DNA from: CAZSWR01 sp964610885
Lineage (GTDB): Bacteria; Bacteroidota; Ignavibacteria; Kapaibacteriales; UBA2268
Assembly: GCA_964610885.1 (NCBI GenBank)
Contig: CAZSWR010000019.1
Coordinates: 1 to 42,810, forward strand
DNA length: 42,810 nt
Reading direction: 5' to 3'
The position numbers and the translations under genes are program-made. Under the pieces are notes generated by a model that had not been told where the DNA came from, searched no databases, and was given only the letters and a program-made list of their open reading frames with translations. How positions within the stretch are numbered: position 1 is the first letter of the stretch; every line of letters starts with the position of its first letter. This document shows positions 22,376 to 31,606 of this stretch, piece by piece.

Positions 22376-23407
22376 CTATTCGCCATCGATGGAAGCAAAA
22401 TCAATAATTTGCTGACACAAATCGGGGAATTCGATGCCCACCTCGCGGGCGGCCTTGGGCACGAGGCTTGTCGAGGTCATGCCCGGAAGCGTGTTCATCT
22501 CGAGGAGGAACAGCGCGCCGTCGTCGTTCATGCGGATGTCTGCCCTGCCGCAACCTTGGCAACCCAATGCCATGTATGCAGACAAGGAAATGCTTTGAGC
22601 GAAATCGGCAATATCTTCGCTGAGTTCTGCCGGGCAGACGTATTCGGTGCGCCCGGAAGTATATTTGTTTGTATAGTCGTAAAATCCTTCGTGGGGAATG
22701 ATCTCGATAACCGGCAGTGCGGCATCTCCGAGCACGCTGACAGTCAGCTCGCGGCCTTCGATGTATTGCTCGACGATGATCAGGTTAGAGAACTGCGAAG
22801 CGTCTTTCACGGCTTCGTGAATCTTGTCGATGTCGCCATCGCTGATGATATGGACGCCGATTGCGGAGCCTTGTTTGTTTGGCTTAACGACTAATTTGCT
22901 TCCCAATTCCTTGCGGAGCATTGCAAAAAGCTCGCGATTGTCGTAATCCTCGGGCATGATCGTGGCCCATGGCGGCGTGGGAAGGCCTGCGGCAGCGAAA
23001 AGCATTTTCGAAGCGTTTTTGTCGATCGAAAGCGAGCTTGCCTTGACGCCGCTGCCTGTGTATTTGACGCCGCGCAATTCGAGCAAGGACTGAATTCGGC
23101 CGTCTTCGCCGTAAGTGCCGTGCAAATTGATGAATGCCGTTTCGATGTTGTCGAAAATGGGATGGTTCACACAATCGATCATTACTTTGGGTTTCAAATG
23201 GGCCAACACATCGGGCGCAATCAAATCTACATCGGAAGCGATTTGTTGCTCGCCCTTCTCTATCTCGGCTCCGAATGCCGGATCGACTGGCGTTACGTTG
23301 TGCCCCAACGAACGAAGGGCCTGGACAACTGATTTTGCGCCGGAAATCGACACTGCGCGCTCGGCAGACAATCCGCCGAAGATTACTGCTATATTCATAT
23401 TTCTCAT
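22376..23407 (-). CDS. ddl: D-alanine--D-alanine ligase
   Basis: A 343-aa ATP-grasp enzyme that makes D-Ala-D-Ala for peptidoglycan in the cytoplasm. Visible are the N-terminal FGGLSAERAVSISGA motif with the substrate Glu, HGTYGEDGRIQSLLE, YTGSGVKASSLSIDK, the ATP-binding LVVKPNKQGSAIGV, EQYIEGRELTVSVLG, and the metal/substrate segment EMNTLPGMTSTSLVP. The Met at residue 4 (23398) is an equally good start because no ribosome site decides between them. Length is usual for the family. It reads in the same direction as, and 58 bp after, the UDG gene, so the two may share a transcript. Confidence 0.95.
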   Translation of the reverse strand: MRNMNIAVIFGGLSAERAVSISGAKSVVQALRSLGHNVTPVDPAFGAEIEKGEQQIASDVDLIAPDVLAHLKPKVMIDCVNHPIFDNIETAFINLHGTYGEDGRIQSLLELRGVKYTGSGVKASSLSIDKNASKMLFAAAGLPTPPWATIMPEDYDNRELFAMLRKELGSKLVVKPNKQGSAIGVHIISDGDIDKIHEAVKDASQFSNLIIVEQYIEGRELTVSVLGDAALPVIEIIPHEGFYDYTNKYTSGRTEYVCPAELSEDIADFAQSISLSAYMALGCQGCGRADIRMNDDGALFLLEMNTLPGMTSTSLVPKAAREVGIEFPDLCQQIIDFASIDGE

Positions 23408-23465
23408 CTATTTGTGAAAAAACTATTTTTTCTTTCAATTAAACTGATTCCTAAACGAGCCAAGC

Positions 23466-24410
23466 CTACGATTTCTTCGATGCTTGGTACTCGTCGTAGA
23501 GTTTCCGAAGGTACTTGACGTCTTCCCATACCGAACGTTTCCATTCGGGGTTCCGCAGCAAAGCAGCCGGATGGTAGGTTACGAGCATTTGGATGCCGTG
23601 GTAGTCCATGAGCTGGCCGCGAGTGGAGGCCATTGCGTGTTTCTTTTTCAGCAAAGTATCGACGGCCGTCAGCCCAAGCGCCAGAATGAACTTTGGTTTG
23701 ATCAGTTCAATCTGTTTCTTCAGGTATGGCTCGCAAGCGTCCACTTCGGGCACCAATGGCCTACGGTTGGCCGGTGGGCGGCATTTGATAATATTGCAAA
23801 TGAAGACCTCGTCGCGGCTGAAATTCACCGATTCGAGTATCTTGGTCAGCAATTGCCCGGCACGCCCTACGAATGGGGCGCCCTGCTCGTCTTCGTCGGC
23901 TCCTGGTGCCTCGCCGATAACGACGAGGTCTGCATCGGGATTGCCTGTCCCGAAAACGAAATTCTTCCGTGTGTCGCCCAGCTGGCAGTTGTGGCAATTG
24001 CAAATCAATTCATTGAGTTCGGCCAGCGTTTCGGCCTTGTCCCACGTTTCGCGTGGGATGATATTTCTTTGTTCGTTCATTATTGGTTTTGTTTCATTTT
24101 CAGTATTCACTTCATCGACGAGTGCCGCGGCCTCGGGAGCTTTCGGAGATTCTTGAGCTTCGGGAACTGATACCGACCTTTCCTCAATGGAAACGGGCTT
24201 CGCCTCAACTGCCGGAGTGGCCTCAGCGGCAACCGTTACTTCCGGGGCTTGCTTCTCGGTCGAGGATTCGGAAGCCACAGACGGAGCAGGGCTATTTGAG
24301 TCCAAGGCCTCCGCTTCGGGTTGCTTTTCCACGAAAAAAGTCTTCCCCATGGCTATTCGTTGCCAAAGGAAGTATTCCTCAATCCGCAAAACCAGAGAAT
24401 CCAAATCCAT
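23466..24410 (-). CDS. udg: Family 4 uracil-DNA glycosylase with long N-terminal linker
   Basis: 314 aa if started at ATG 24410 (MDLDSLVLRIEEY); the open frame extends to 24464 but the extra 18 residues look unlike the family start. UDG removes uracil from DNA as the first step of base excision repair. From 24410: Fe-S cysteines Cys139, Cys142, Cys210 and Cys226 (CHNC, IKCRP, DACEP; the last two 16 residues apart, as in Thermus UDG), active-site GEAPGADEDEQG, and TYHPAALLRNP near the C-terminus. Between a short N-terminal helix and the catalytic domain is an Ala/Pro/Glu/Ser-rich linker of about 85 residues, longer than usual. Confidence 0.92.
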   Translation of the reverse strand: MDLDSLVLRIEEYFLWQRIAMGKTFFVEKQPEAEALDSNSPAPSVASESSTEKQAPEVTVAAEATPAVEAKPVSIEERSVSVPEAQESPKAPEAAALVDEVNTENETKPIMNEQRNIIPRETWDKAETLAELNELICNCHNCQLGDTRKNFVFGTGNPDADLVVIGEAPGADEDEQGAPFVGRAGQLLTKILESVNFSRDEVFICNIIKCRPPANRRPLVPEVDACEPYLKKQIELIKPKFILALGLTAVDTLLKKKHAMASTRGQLMDYHGIQMLVTYHPAALLRNPEWKRSVWEDVKYLRKLYDEYQASKKS

Positions 24411-24664
24411 AATTGAGCATCCGATCGGACGATTATCTAAACTATCAACAGTATGGCAGTCCATACTCCCCCACCAGAGCGGAAATGTATATGCAAAAAC
24501 TCAGAATAAATCATTTGCATACACAAATCACTTTTTACAAAAATAATGTTTTTTTCGGAATACTATCGATATTGGCCAATCAAAAGTTAATTATAAGTTG
24601 TAAGAAACTTGAAAAGTTGTTAATTTTAGTTTTTTAAAATTGACAAAATTCAAGCAAAACAGGA

Positions 24665-25318
24665 ATGAACGCGAAAACACAAATCAGCTACACTCAGGAG
24701 ATATACCGCAAATCGATACATTTAATGAGTTTATCGATTCCGATATGCAATATGTTTCTTTCGCGCGACCTGATGCTTTCCATTCTCCTTCCAATAACTC
24801 TTCTGACGATAGTCATCGATTTGCTGTCGCGAAGGTACGATTCCGTGCGGAATCTGCTTTTTTCATTTTTTGGCCAGATGCTGCGCGAACACGAATCCAA
24901 GAAAAAAATAGGACTGAACGGAGCCTCCTGGGTTCTGTTTTCGGCCTGCCTATGCGTGGCCGTATTCCCGAGGTTGGCCACGACAGCCGGCTTTGCCGTC
25001 CTCATCGTATCGGACATCTGCGCGGCTCTGATCGGCCGTCGCTACGGCACAATCAAATTCTGGGGCAAATCATTGGAGGGATCTTTGGCTTTCTTCATTT
25101 CGGCCTATGCCGTAATTGCAATAATTGCCATACTGACAGCCTCGCCGTGGACTTTCGGCCTTGTCGGAATGATCGCCGCCGTGGTTGGCACTATCGCCGA
25201 AGCCTCTTCAAATGTGCTAAAACTTAATGACAACATAGCGATACCCGTCAGTATGGGAATCGTTATCTGGGTCGGAAACATCATTGTAACCGCCATGTCA
25301 TACCCACCATTTCTATAA
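24665..25318 (+). CDS. CTP-dependent polyprenol/phytol kinase-like membrane protein
   Basis: A 217-aa multi-pass protein (about six to seven helices) of the dolichol kinase/phytol kinase/DGK1 group, related in fold to phosphatidate cytidylyltransferases. Signature pieces are EIYRKSIHLMSL at the N-terminus, DICAALIGRRYG, GKSLEGSLAFF and an acidic AEASSNVLKLNDN near the C-terminus. Members transfer phosphate from CTP to isoprenoid alcohols or diacylglycerol. The substrate cannot be told from sequence: phytol salvage, polyprenol recycling and diacylglycerol are all possible. The gene diverges from the UDG gene. An ACAGGA lies right before the ATG, closer than optimal. Confidence 0.8.
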   Translation: MNAKTQISYTQEIYRKSIHLMSLSIPICNMFLSRDLMLSILLPITLLTIVIDLLSRRYDSVRNLLFSFFGQMLREHESKKKIGLNGASWVLFSACLCVAVFPRLATTAGFAVLIVSDICAALIGRRYGTIKFWGKSLEGSLAFFISAYAVIAIIAILTASPWTFGLVGMIAAVVGTIAEASSNVLKLNDNIAIPVSMGIVIWVGNIIVTAMSYPPFL

Positions 25319-25392
25319 TCCAAGAGAGATTTGGATTGGAGCACATTCCCATAGAAACAATAAACGACTGAAATACAATAGGATAAATGGGG

Positions 25393-25413
25393 ACTACCAT
25401 TCGAAATGGTAGT
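25393..25413. repeat. Short hairpin repeat ACTACCATT/AATGGTAGT, copy 1
   Basis: Nine-base perfect arms with a CGA loop are followed by ACGACTTTC. The same arms and follower occur at 25620-25640 with an ACA loop. The loop differs while the stem is conserved. Confidence 0.75.
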
Positions 25414-25433
25414 ACGACTTTCTTGAGCGATTT

Positions 25434-25580
25434 CCCCGCCTCGCGAGACGGGATTATTCACGTTCAACCCTTCGGGTTTGGTTTTATATCGCTACATTGT
25501 CTTCCTGAGATTCAATCATTATAATCAGACGAATCAAATTAATCACAGTTCAGACAATTTGCGGCAATAACCTTCCGAAG
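25434..25580 (+). repeat. Interspersed non-coding repeat, copy 1
   Basis: On the plus strand this region carries CCCCGCCT, GAGACGGG, TTATTCA, TTCAACCC, TTGGTTTTATAT, ATAATCAGACGAATCA (25521-25536) and TAATCACAGTTCAGA (25540-25554), in that order. The same order and words occur on the minus strand of about 42576-42726. No coding frame is conserved between the copies. Confidence 0.75.
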
Positions 25581-25619
25581 GATTATGTAAGTAATTGATT
25601 CATAATTGGATAGGGTCGT

Positions 25620-25640
25620 ACTACCATTACAAATGGTAGT
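25620..25640. repeat. Short hairpin repeat ACTACCATT/AATGGTAGT, copy 2
   Basis: Same arms and downstream ACGACTTTC as 25393-25413. The two copies bracket the interspersed repeat at 25434-25580. Confidence 0.75.
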
Positions 25641-25662
25641 ACGACTTTCAACGTCAATCCCC

Positions 25663-25683
25663 GGGCGGGTTTGGAACCCGCCC
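25663..25683. repeat. Perfect inverted repeat GGGCGGGTT/AACCCGCCC
   Basis: Nine-base perfect arms surround a 3-nt loop just before the scaffold gap. A related, shorter form (GGGGTT...AACCCGCC) occurs at about 25954-25969. Confidence 0.7.
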
Positions 25684-25727
25684 ATACAAAGCATTTCGTT
25701 AAAAATCAATCATCTCATCTTCACATC
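25673..25727 (+). repeat. 55-bp direct repeat left of the assembly gap
   Basis: These 55 bases, beginning GGAACCCGCCCATACAAAGC, are repeated without change immediately after the N run at 25828-25882. They are probably the shared end of two assembled contigs. Confidence 0.9.
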
Positions 25728-25827
25728 NNNNNNNNNNNNNNNNNNNNNNNNNNNNNNNNNNNNNNNNNNNNNNNNNNNNNNNNNNNNNNNNNNNNNNNNN
25801 NNNNNNNNNNNNNNNNNNNNNNNNNNN
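25728..25827. other. Assembly gap of 100 N
   Basis: Exactly 100 undetermined bases, a conventional scaffold-gap filler. Any frame read through it is meaningless. Confidence 0.99.
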
Positions 25828-25882
25828 GGAACCCGCCCATACAAAGCATTTCGTTAAAAATCAATCATCTCATCTTCACATC
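25828..25882 (+). repeat. 55-bp direct repeat right of the assembly gap
   Basis: Identical over all 55 bases to 25673-25727. It continues into a pyrimidine-rich simple repeat (units such as TCTCATCTTC) up to about 25937. The remaining bases to 26057 show no gene and presumably hold the promoter of the histidine-kinase operon. Confidence 0.9.
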
Positions 25883-26057
25883 TTCTCATCTTCTCATCAG
25901 CTCATCTTCAAATCATCTCATCTTCTCATCAGCACATAAACTAATCTTTTAACGGGGTTAAAACCCGCCCATACACTAAAAAACGAAGTAGATACAATAT
26001 TTTGCTTTATAATACTTATATTTATTTATTGAATATTGATAATAAGAAGCAAGTGAT

Positions 26058-29000
26058 ATGAAAACGATTGCAATTAGCATTCCAACTGATTTAACAACCA
26101 AGTGGCAGGAAATCACTGAAATTCTATCCGACATTTCTAATGCGGAATCTGCTCTGATTGTCCAATCGGGAATACCTTTTTTAGAAATAATTAACTCCTC
26201 TTCGAACAAATGGATATTTCTTCGTTGCGGGGAGAAACTCACTTCAGACCCCGGGTTCCTGATCGAACAGATGGTCGCGACAAACGATTCTGTCGAGGTT
26301 CGCTCGGGCGAGGGCCATCCTTGGCGCCAAACCGATATTGCGAAACGTGGCTTTGCCTCGATTCTTGGGTATCCTCTGCATTATCCCGACGGCTCGGTGT
26401 TCGGAGCAATAATCCTGTTGGGCAATTCCTCGACGGAGTTCACCGACAAGGTCAAACGCTTGCTCGTCCAATTTCGGAATAGCATCGAGTCCGATCTTTC
26501 CATTATTTTCTACGAAGAACTGATTCAGGAGAATGACCGGCTGTTCCGCGAGGAGATATACTCGGCCAAGAAGCAGATAATCCGAGTGAAGCGCGAGGAG
26601 CATAGGCTCAAAAACTACTTGGAATTAATGGAAAAACAGAACAAATCCATACTCGACTATGTGGATTCAATAATTTTTATGATCGATCCGGTCGGCAATT
26701 TCAAGTTAGTCAATAAAATGGCTTGCGACGTTTTTGAATACTCCGAAGAGGAGCTGTTCGGACAGAATTTCTTCAGCCTATTGGTGGACGACCAAGATTT
26801 GGAAACCGCGACCAAGGCGATCAACGAATTTATTAACCATCCGGACGCAATTGTTACCGAGCGCGAAGTCTGCATCGTTACGAAGAGTAGTTATAAAAAG
26901 AGCCTGCTCCTTTCGGCGAACCTGCTGCATAACCTTAAGGGCGAGCTGGTTAGTATCATTCTCACCGGCTCGGACGTTACGATGAAGCAATCCGCAGACC
27001 GCGAGCTAATCCTGGACGAAGCCCGTTTGGAAAGCCTTATCAGGATATTCGAGATGGAAAACGCTGCGCCAGACGAATTGCTGAACAAGGCATTGGAATT
27101 CTCGATTGAACTGACGCAAAGCAAGATTGGATATATCATGCAGTACGACGAGGCAACGAAAGTATTCAAACTGATTGCTTGGTCGAAAGAAGTTATACGC
27201 GAATGTAGGATTGTCGATAAGCCTTTGTACTACAAACTCGATGAAACCGGACTCTGGGGCGAATCAATCCGCCAGAGGAAACCGATTATCACGAATGACT
27301 ATTCGCAAGAAAGCCCATACAAAAAGGGCTACCCCAACGGCCACGTGGCGATTGAGAGGTTGCTGAGCGCTCCAGTCTTCGACCACGACCGAATTGTGGC
27401 CACTATTGGCGTCGGCAATAAGCGCACTGACTACACCGAATCGGACCTACGGCAGGTTCAATTGCTGCTGAATACAACGTGGAAACTCTACCTGAAGAGA
27501 GTCTCCGAGAATGCCTTTCGCGAGAATGAGCGCGTAATGAATTCGCTTTTGGATTCGTCCCCGATCGGAATCGGAATAATAGAAAACGAAAAATTTACTT
27601 ATGTCAATACCGAATTTGCAAAGATTTACGGCTACGAAAAGGTTGCGTCCATCGTAGGTCTGAATCTCATGGATTTGACTCCCGAAATTGTGAGAGACGA
27701 AGTCAAGACATTGTACAGCAATGTCTTAAATAGCAGCAACAGCGAAAGAAGCATAAAAATATACGGGCAGAAACGAAACGGTACGTCTTTCCCGATCGAG
27801 GTCTCGTATTCGGTGCTCATGACAGGTAATTCGTTCCGTATCATTGTTTTCGTCCAAGACATAAGCGAACGCGAAATTAGCACCATGCTGCTGAAGAAAA
27901 GCGAGGAGAAATACAGAGCACTAACGGCACAGCTGCCCTTGGGAATCTACCAAACGGGCATCGATGGCAAGATTATTTACGTGAACCCGGCGATCATTGA
28001 TATGCTCGGCTACAAGGATTTGAGCGAGCTGATGGCCGTAAATGCAAAGGAAATGTACTTCGAGCCGCGCGTTCGGGAGGAGTATATCAACCAGCTATAC
28101 CATCTGGGCGTTTATTACCAAACCGAACACCTGATGAAGCGCAAGGATGGGACATACATCTGGGTGAAGGATGTGTCTCGGGTGGCTACCGATAAGTTCG
28201 GTGAGGACTTCATCGAAGGCATAATGGAAAATATTACCGAGAGGAAAGACACCGAAGAGGCGCTCGTGGCCGCCAAGGAAAAGGCAGAATATCTTAGCAA
28301 ACTGAAAAGTAACTTCTTGGCAAACATAAGCCATGAATTGCGCACTCCGCTGAACGGCATTATCGGATTTGCAGAGTTATTGAAAAACGATTCGCCGGAC
28401 GAAACAACTGCCGAATACTCAGACGCAATCTACCAAAGTGGCCGGCGGCTGCGCGAAACCTTGAACCTGATACTGGACCTGTCGCGCTTGGAATCCGACA
28501 AAATGGAAATCGATTGGGAACTGACGCCGCTTGCTTTGATCGTTCGGGAGGAAATCGAAGGATTCTCGTCTCAAATTAAAGAAAAAGGCCTAACGCTTAA
28601 CACACGATTCGCAGAAAACATTGGCGTCAAGGTTGACTTTAAAATTGCCACAAGCATATTCAGCGCGCTGATGAGCAATGCAGTGAAGTTCACAATTAGC
28701 GGCGGGATCGAGGTGCGCACCGGCAAAACTGTGAAAGGCGATAAACTAATGTCGTTCCTGCGCGTCGAGGACACAGGCATTGGAATTCCGCCAGAGAAAA
28801 CAGCTCTGATATTTGAGGCATTTCGCCAGGCCTCCGAAGGCATTAGCCGCAGCTTCGAGGGCGCCGGGCTGGGGCTGACCGTTTCGCAAAAGTACGCCGA
28901 ATTGATGGGCGGCTTCATCGAGGTGGAAAGCACTGTGGGGAAAGGGACGACATTCACTTTGTTTCTACCCTTTTTTGATGTGCCATCGGACGAAGACGCC

Positions 29001-29429
29001 GGATATGCAGACAGGCTTTTCGAGCATGCTCCGCCAGCCGAGCAGCCCACCGAGCCGCAGAAGATACACCTTCTCGTCGTCGAGGACGAAAAATTCTCGC
29101 AATTACTTATACGAAAGCTACTATCGGGATTTGGTACAATTGATATTACTTCCGAAGGCACGGCAGCCGTGGAGATGGCACGAAACACTATGTACGAAAT
29201 AATATTCATGGATATCAACCTGGGGGCGGGGATCGACGGCATCGAAGCAACTGCCCAAATAAGGCAAATCGAGGGATACAAAAACACTCCGATTGTGGCG
29301 CTAACCGCGTATGCTACCGACGCTGACCGCCGGGAATTCCTACAGAAGGGGTGTTCGCATTTTCTGGCTAAGCCATTTGAAAAAAGTGAATTGTTGAGCC
29401 TCGTAAACAGCCTTCTGGGGATTAATTAA
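26058..29429 (+). CDS. Hybrid sensor histidine kinase (GAF-PAS-GAF-PAS-PAS-HisKA-HATPase-REC)
   Basis: A 1123-aa cytoplasmic kinase with no membrane segment. Order by eye: a divergent GAF-like sensor with WRQTDIAKRGFASILGYPL (about 10-155), coiled coil (155-198), PAS (199-310), GAF (332-477), PAS (494-610), PAS with PAC (617-727), HisKA with His759 (NISHELRTPLNG), HATPase with VEDTGIGIPPE and GAGLGLTVS (848-972), and a C-terminal receiver with Asp1052 (IIFMDINLG) and a late Lys (FLAKPF). The phosphate would pass His759 to Asp1052 and onward. The stop codon shares a base with the next start (TAATG), so the two kinases are co-translated. Ligands of the four or more sensor modules are unknown. 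Confidence 0.92.
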   Translation: MKTIAISIPTDLTTKWQEITEILSDISNAESALIVQSGIPFLEIINSSSNKWIFLRCGEKLTSDPGFLIEQMVATNDSVEVRSGEGHPWRQTDIAKRGFASILGYPLHYPDGSVFGAIILLGNSSTEFTDKVKRLLVQFRNSIESDLSIIFYEELIQENDRLFREEIYSAKKQIIRVKREEHRLKNYLELMEKQNKSILDYVDSIIFMIDPVGNFKLVNKMACDVFEYSEEELFGQNFFSLLVDDQDLETATKAINEFINHPDAIVTEREVCIVTKSSYKKSLLLSANLLHNLKGELVSIILTGSDVTMKQSADRELILDEARLESLIRIFEMENAAPDELLNKALEFSIELTQSKIGYIMQYDEATKVFKLIAWSKEVIRECRIVDKPLYYKLDETGLWGESIRQRKPIITNDYSQESPYKKGYPNGHVAIERLLSAPVFDHDRIVATIGVGNKRTDYTESDLRQVQLLLNTTWKLYLKRVSENAFRENERVMNSLLDSSPIGIGIIENEKFTYVNTEFAKIYGYEKVASIVGLNLMDLTPEIVRDEVKTLYSNVLNSSNSERSIKIYGQKRNGTSFPIEVSYSVLMTGNSFRIIVFVQDISEREISTMLLKKSEEKYRALTAQLPLGIYQTGIDGKIIYVNPAIIDMLGYKDLSELMAVNAKEMYFEPRVREEYINQLYHLGVYYQTEHLMKRKDGTYIWVKDVSRVATDKFGEDFIEGIMENITERKDTEEALVAAKEKAEYLSKLKSNFLANISHELRTPLNGIIGFAELLKNDSPDETTAEYSDAIYQSGRRLRETLNLILDLSRLESDKMEIDWELTPLALIVREEIEGFSSQIKEKGLTLNTRFAENIGVKVDFKIATSIFSALMSNAVKFTISGGIEVRTGKTVKGDKLMSFLRVEDTGIGIPPEKTALIFEAFRQASEGISRSFEGAGLGLTVSQKYAELMGGFIEVESTVGKGTTFTLFLPFFDVPSDEDAGYADRLFEHAPPAEQPTEPQKIHLLVVEDEKFSQLLIRKLLSGFGTIDITSEGTAAVEMARNTMYEIIFMDINLGAGIDGIEATAQIRQIEGYKNTPIVALTAYATDADRREFLQKGCSHFLAKPFEKSELLSLVNSLLGIN

Positions 29430-31573
29430 TGCAAAGCCAGAGAACAAAAATACTTGCCGTCGATGATAACTCGATGAACCTGAAGATGATGGCGGCAGTC
29501 ATTCGCGAACCAGGAAGGGAAATCTTTACGGCAAGCGGTGGCTACGAAGCTTTGGACATACTCAAGGACAATCCGGACATTGCGCTCGTCCTTATGGACA
29601 TTCAAATGCCGGTTATTGGCGGCTTCGAAACGGTGGAGCTAATCAAAAAAGAGCCGAAATTGGCCCAAATACCGATTATTTTCATCTCCGGTATCTACAA
29701 CAAAGAGGAATTCATCGAGCATGGCTATGCACTCGGCGCCTACGAGTTCATGCTGAAGCCATTTGAGACATACCTGCTCAAAAACAAAGTCAATATTTTC
29801 GTCAAGCTCTACCAGCAGCAGTGCTTCATCGAAAAGAAACTTGCCGAAACCGCACTGCTATCCGAACTGAACAAACTAATGATAGTTTGCGACGAGCCTG
29901 ATCGGATCATTACATCCGTTTGCGATTCGCTTTTCCAAATGGAAAAAATCGATTCGGTATTTGCTTTTTCCACCAAACACGTGGACGGCAAACTTGAAAT
30001 CGAAGAGATTATGTCTTTGGGCGAAGACACAATTGAATGCAATTCGCTCCAAGGAATGGATTGCATGGCTCGGACAGGCTGCCCGATCGTTACGGCCGTC
30101 GATACCAAAACTGTGGTGGTCGAAACCGACTTGCAGAATTGCCTCGATTGCCCCCAGAAATGCGTAAGGGCGGAGAAGTCATCATTAGTTGCCATTCCGC
30201 TTGTGTCCGAGAATTCAACAATTGTGCTGTCTCTATTCACCAAAAAGGGGGCAGTTATTACAGACGAAGATGTTCAGTTCTTCAATTTGCTTGTCGATTC
30301 GCTCGTTTTCGGGCTGAGTGCCGTGAACCTAAAGGTGGACCATGCGCGTGCGAAACTTGCTTTGCAAATGGAGAAAGAGGAATTGCGAATATCTGTCGAT
30401 AGCCTTGGCGAGGGCGTCATAAGGGTGGATTCGGAAGGCAGGATCAACATGATGAACCGCGCTGCAAAAGAAATCCTCGACTTCTCTCCTTCATCGGAAT
30501 ACTCCGGCGATTACATTTTTAATGTATGCAACGTCATCGGGCGCGACAATTCCATCCGGCTATTCAATCCAATTGATTGGTTGCATACACAAAACGAAAA
30601 AACATTTTCAAGCAAGCAAATCACGATTGAAACAAAAAAAGAAAAAAGGAAAATCCTGCGGGTTGTGGTCTCCGAAATCAAGGACCAGAGCGGTATTTAT
30701 CACGGGATTATCCTTGTCCTCCGTGACGTAACCGAGGAGTTGCGCGTCGAGCAGCAAAAGGCCCTCTCGCAGAAGTTGGAGTCCATCGGTTCGCTTGCTG
30801 CCGGAATCGCCCACGAAATCAATACTCCGATGCAATTCATCGGGGACAACGAAACATTCCTAAAGGACAGTTTCCAAGCGCTTATGACGTTCCTGACGGA
30901 CCTCAAATCAATGTATAAATACGCGCTCCCGGCCGATCTGCAAGACAATGTCCGCGAAAGCATCGATGCGCTCGAATTGCAACACGATATGGAATACATT
31001 GGGAATCAAATCCCAATCGCCATCGACCGCAGTCTGTTCGGAATATCGAGAGTGAACAAAATAATCACTTCGCTCCGTAACTTTTCGCATTCGTCCAATC
31101 GCGAAAAGGCTCCCAGCAATATCAATAAAGCTATCGAAGATACAATTATTATTTCCACGAACGAATGGAAATACGTTGCAACTATGAATACAGACCTCGA
31201 TGCGAGTATTCCACTGGTAACTTGCGCCATCGACGAAATAAACCAAGTCATTATCAACATGATTATCAACGCGACCCATACGATCAAGGACAAAATCGAA
31301 ACCGGCGAATTCAGGCTCGGGAGAATAGATATTTCGACCAATACCTCCGAAAACGAAATCGAGATCACAATTACAGATAACGGGATGGGAATCCCACAGG
31401 AATATACAGAAAAAATCTTTGATCCGTTCTTCACCACCAAAGAGGTTGGTCGAGGCACCGGCCAGGGCCTTGCAATTGCCCACGACATTATCAGTAAGCA
31501 CAATGGGCGAATCACTTTCGAAACCGAGAAAGGCGTCGGCACATCATTCCACGTATTTCTGCCAATCGGTTAG
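29429..31573 (+). CDS. REC-GAF-PAS histidine kinase with a six-cysteine cluster
   Basis: A 714-aa cytoplasmic protein. Residues 6-125 form a receiver with phospho-acceptor Asp57 (VLMDIQMP) and FMLKPF. About 140-305 is GAF-like and contains six cysteines within 42 residues: Cys203, Cys211, Cys217, Cys237, Cys240 and Cys244 (ECNSLQGMDC, RTGCP, NCLDCPQKC). A PAS follows (317-440), then HisKA with His462 (GIAHEINTPMQF) and HATPase with NMIINATHTI, DNGMGIP and GTGQGLAIAHDI. The kinase core resembles the NtrB-like class. The cysteines suggest a metal, Fe-S or redox sensor. An N-terminal receiver fused to its own kinase suggests it takes phosphate from the preceding hybrid kinase. Confidence 0.92.
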   Translation: MQSQRTKILAVDDNSMNLKMMAAVIREPGREIFTASGGYEALDILKDNPDIALVLMDIQMPVIGGFETVELIKKEPKLAQIPIIFISGIYNKEEFIEHGYALGAYEFMLKPFETYLLKNKVNIFVKLYQQQCFIEKKLAETALLSELNKLMIVCDEPDRIITSVCDSLFQMEKIDSVFAFSTKHVDGKLEIEEIMSLGEDTIECNSLQGMDCMARTGCPIVTAVDTKTVVVETDLQNCLDCPQKCVRAEKSSLVAIPLVSENSTIVLSLFTKKGAVITDEDVQFFNLLVDSLVFGLSAVNLKVDHARAKLALQMEKEELRISVDSLGEGVIRVDSEGRINMMNRAAKEILDFSPSSEYSGDYIFNVCNVIGRDNSIRLFNPIDWLHTQNEKTFSSKQITIETKKEKRKILRVVVSEIKDQSGIYHGIILVLRDVTEELRVEQQKALSQKLESIGSLAAGIAHEINTPMQFIGDNETFLKDSFQALMTFLTDLKSMYKYALPADLQDNVRESIDALELQHDMEYIGNQIPIAIDRSLFGISRVNKIITSLRNFSHSSNREKAPSNINKAIEDTIIISTNEWKYVATMNTDLDASIPLVTCAIDEINQVIINMIINATHTIKDKIETGEFRLGRIDISTNTSENEIEITITDNGMGIPQEYTEKIFDPFFTTKEVGRGTGQGLAIAHDIISKHNGRITFETEKGVGTSFHVFLPIG

Positions 31574-31606
31574 TCTTGAATTGTTTAACACTAAAATCAG
31601 AATTGA

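Noticed and set aside
25606..25952. Open frames running through the N gap
   Set aside because: They include about 34 unknown residues and are built from non-coding repeats.
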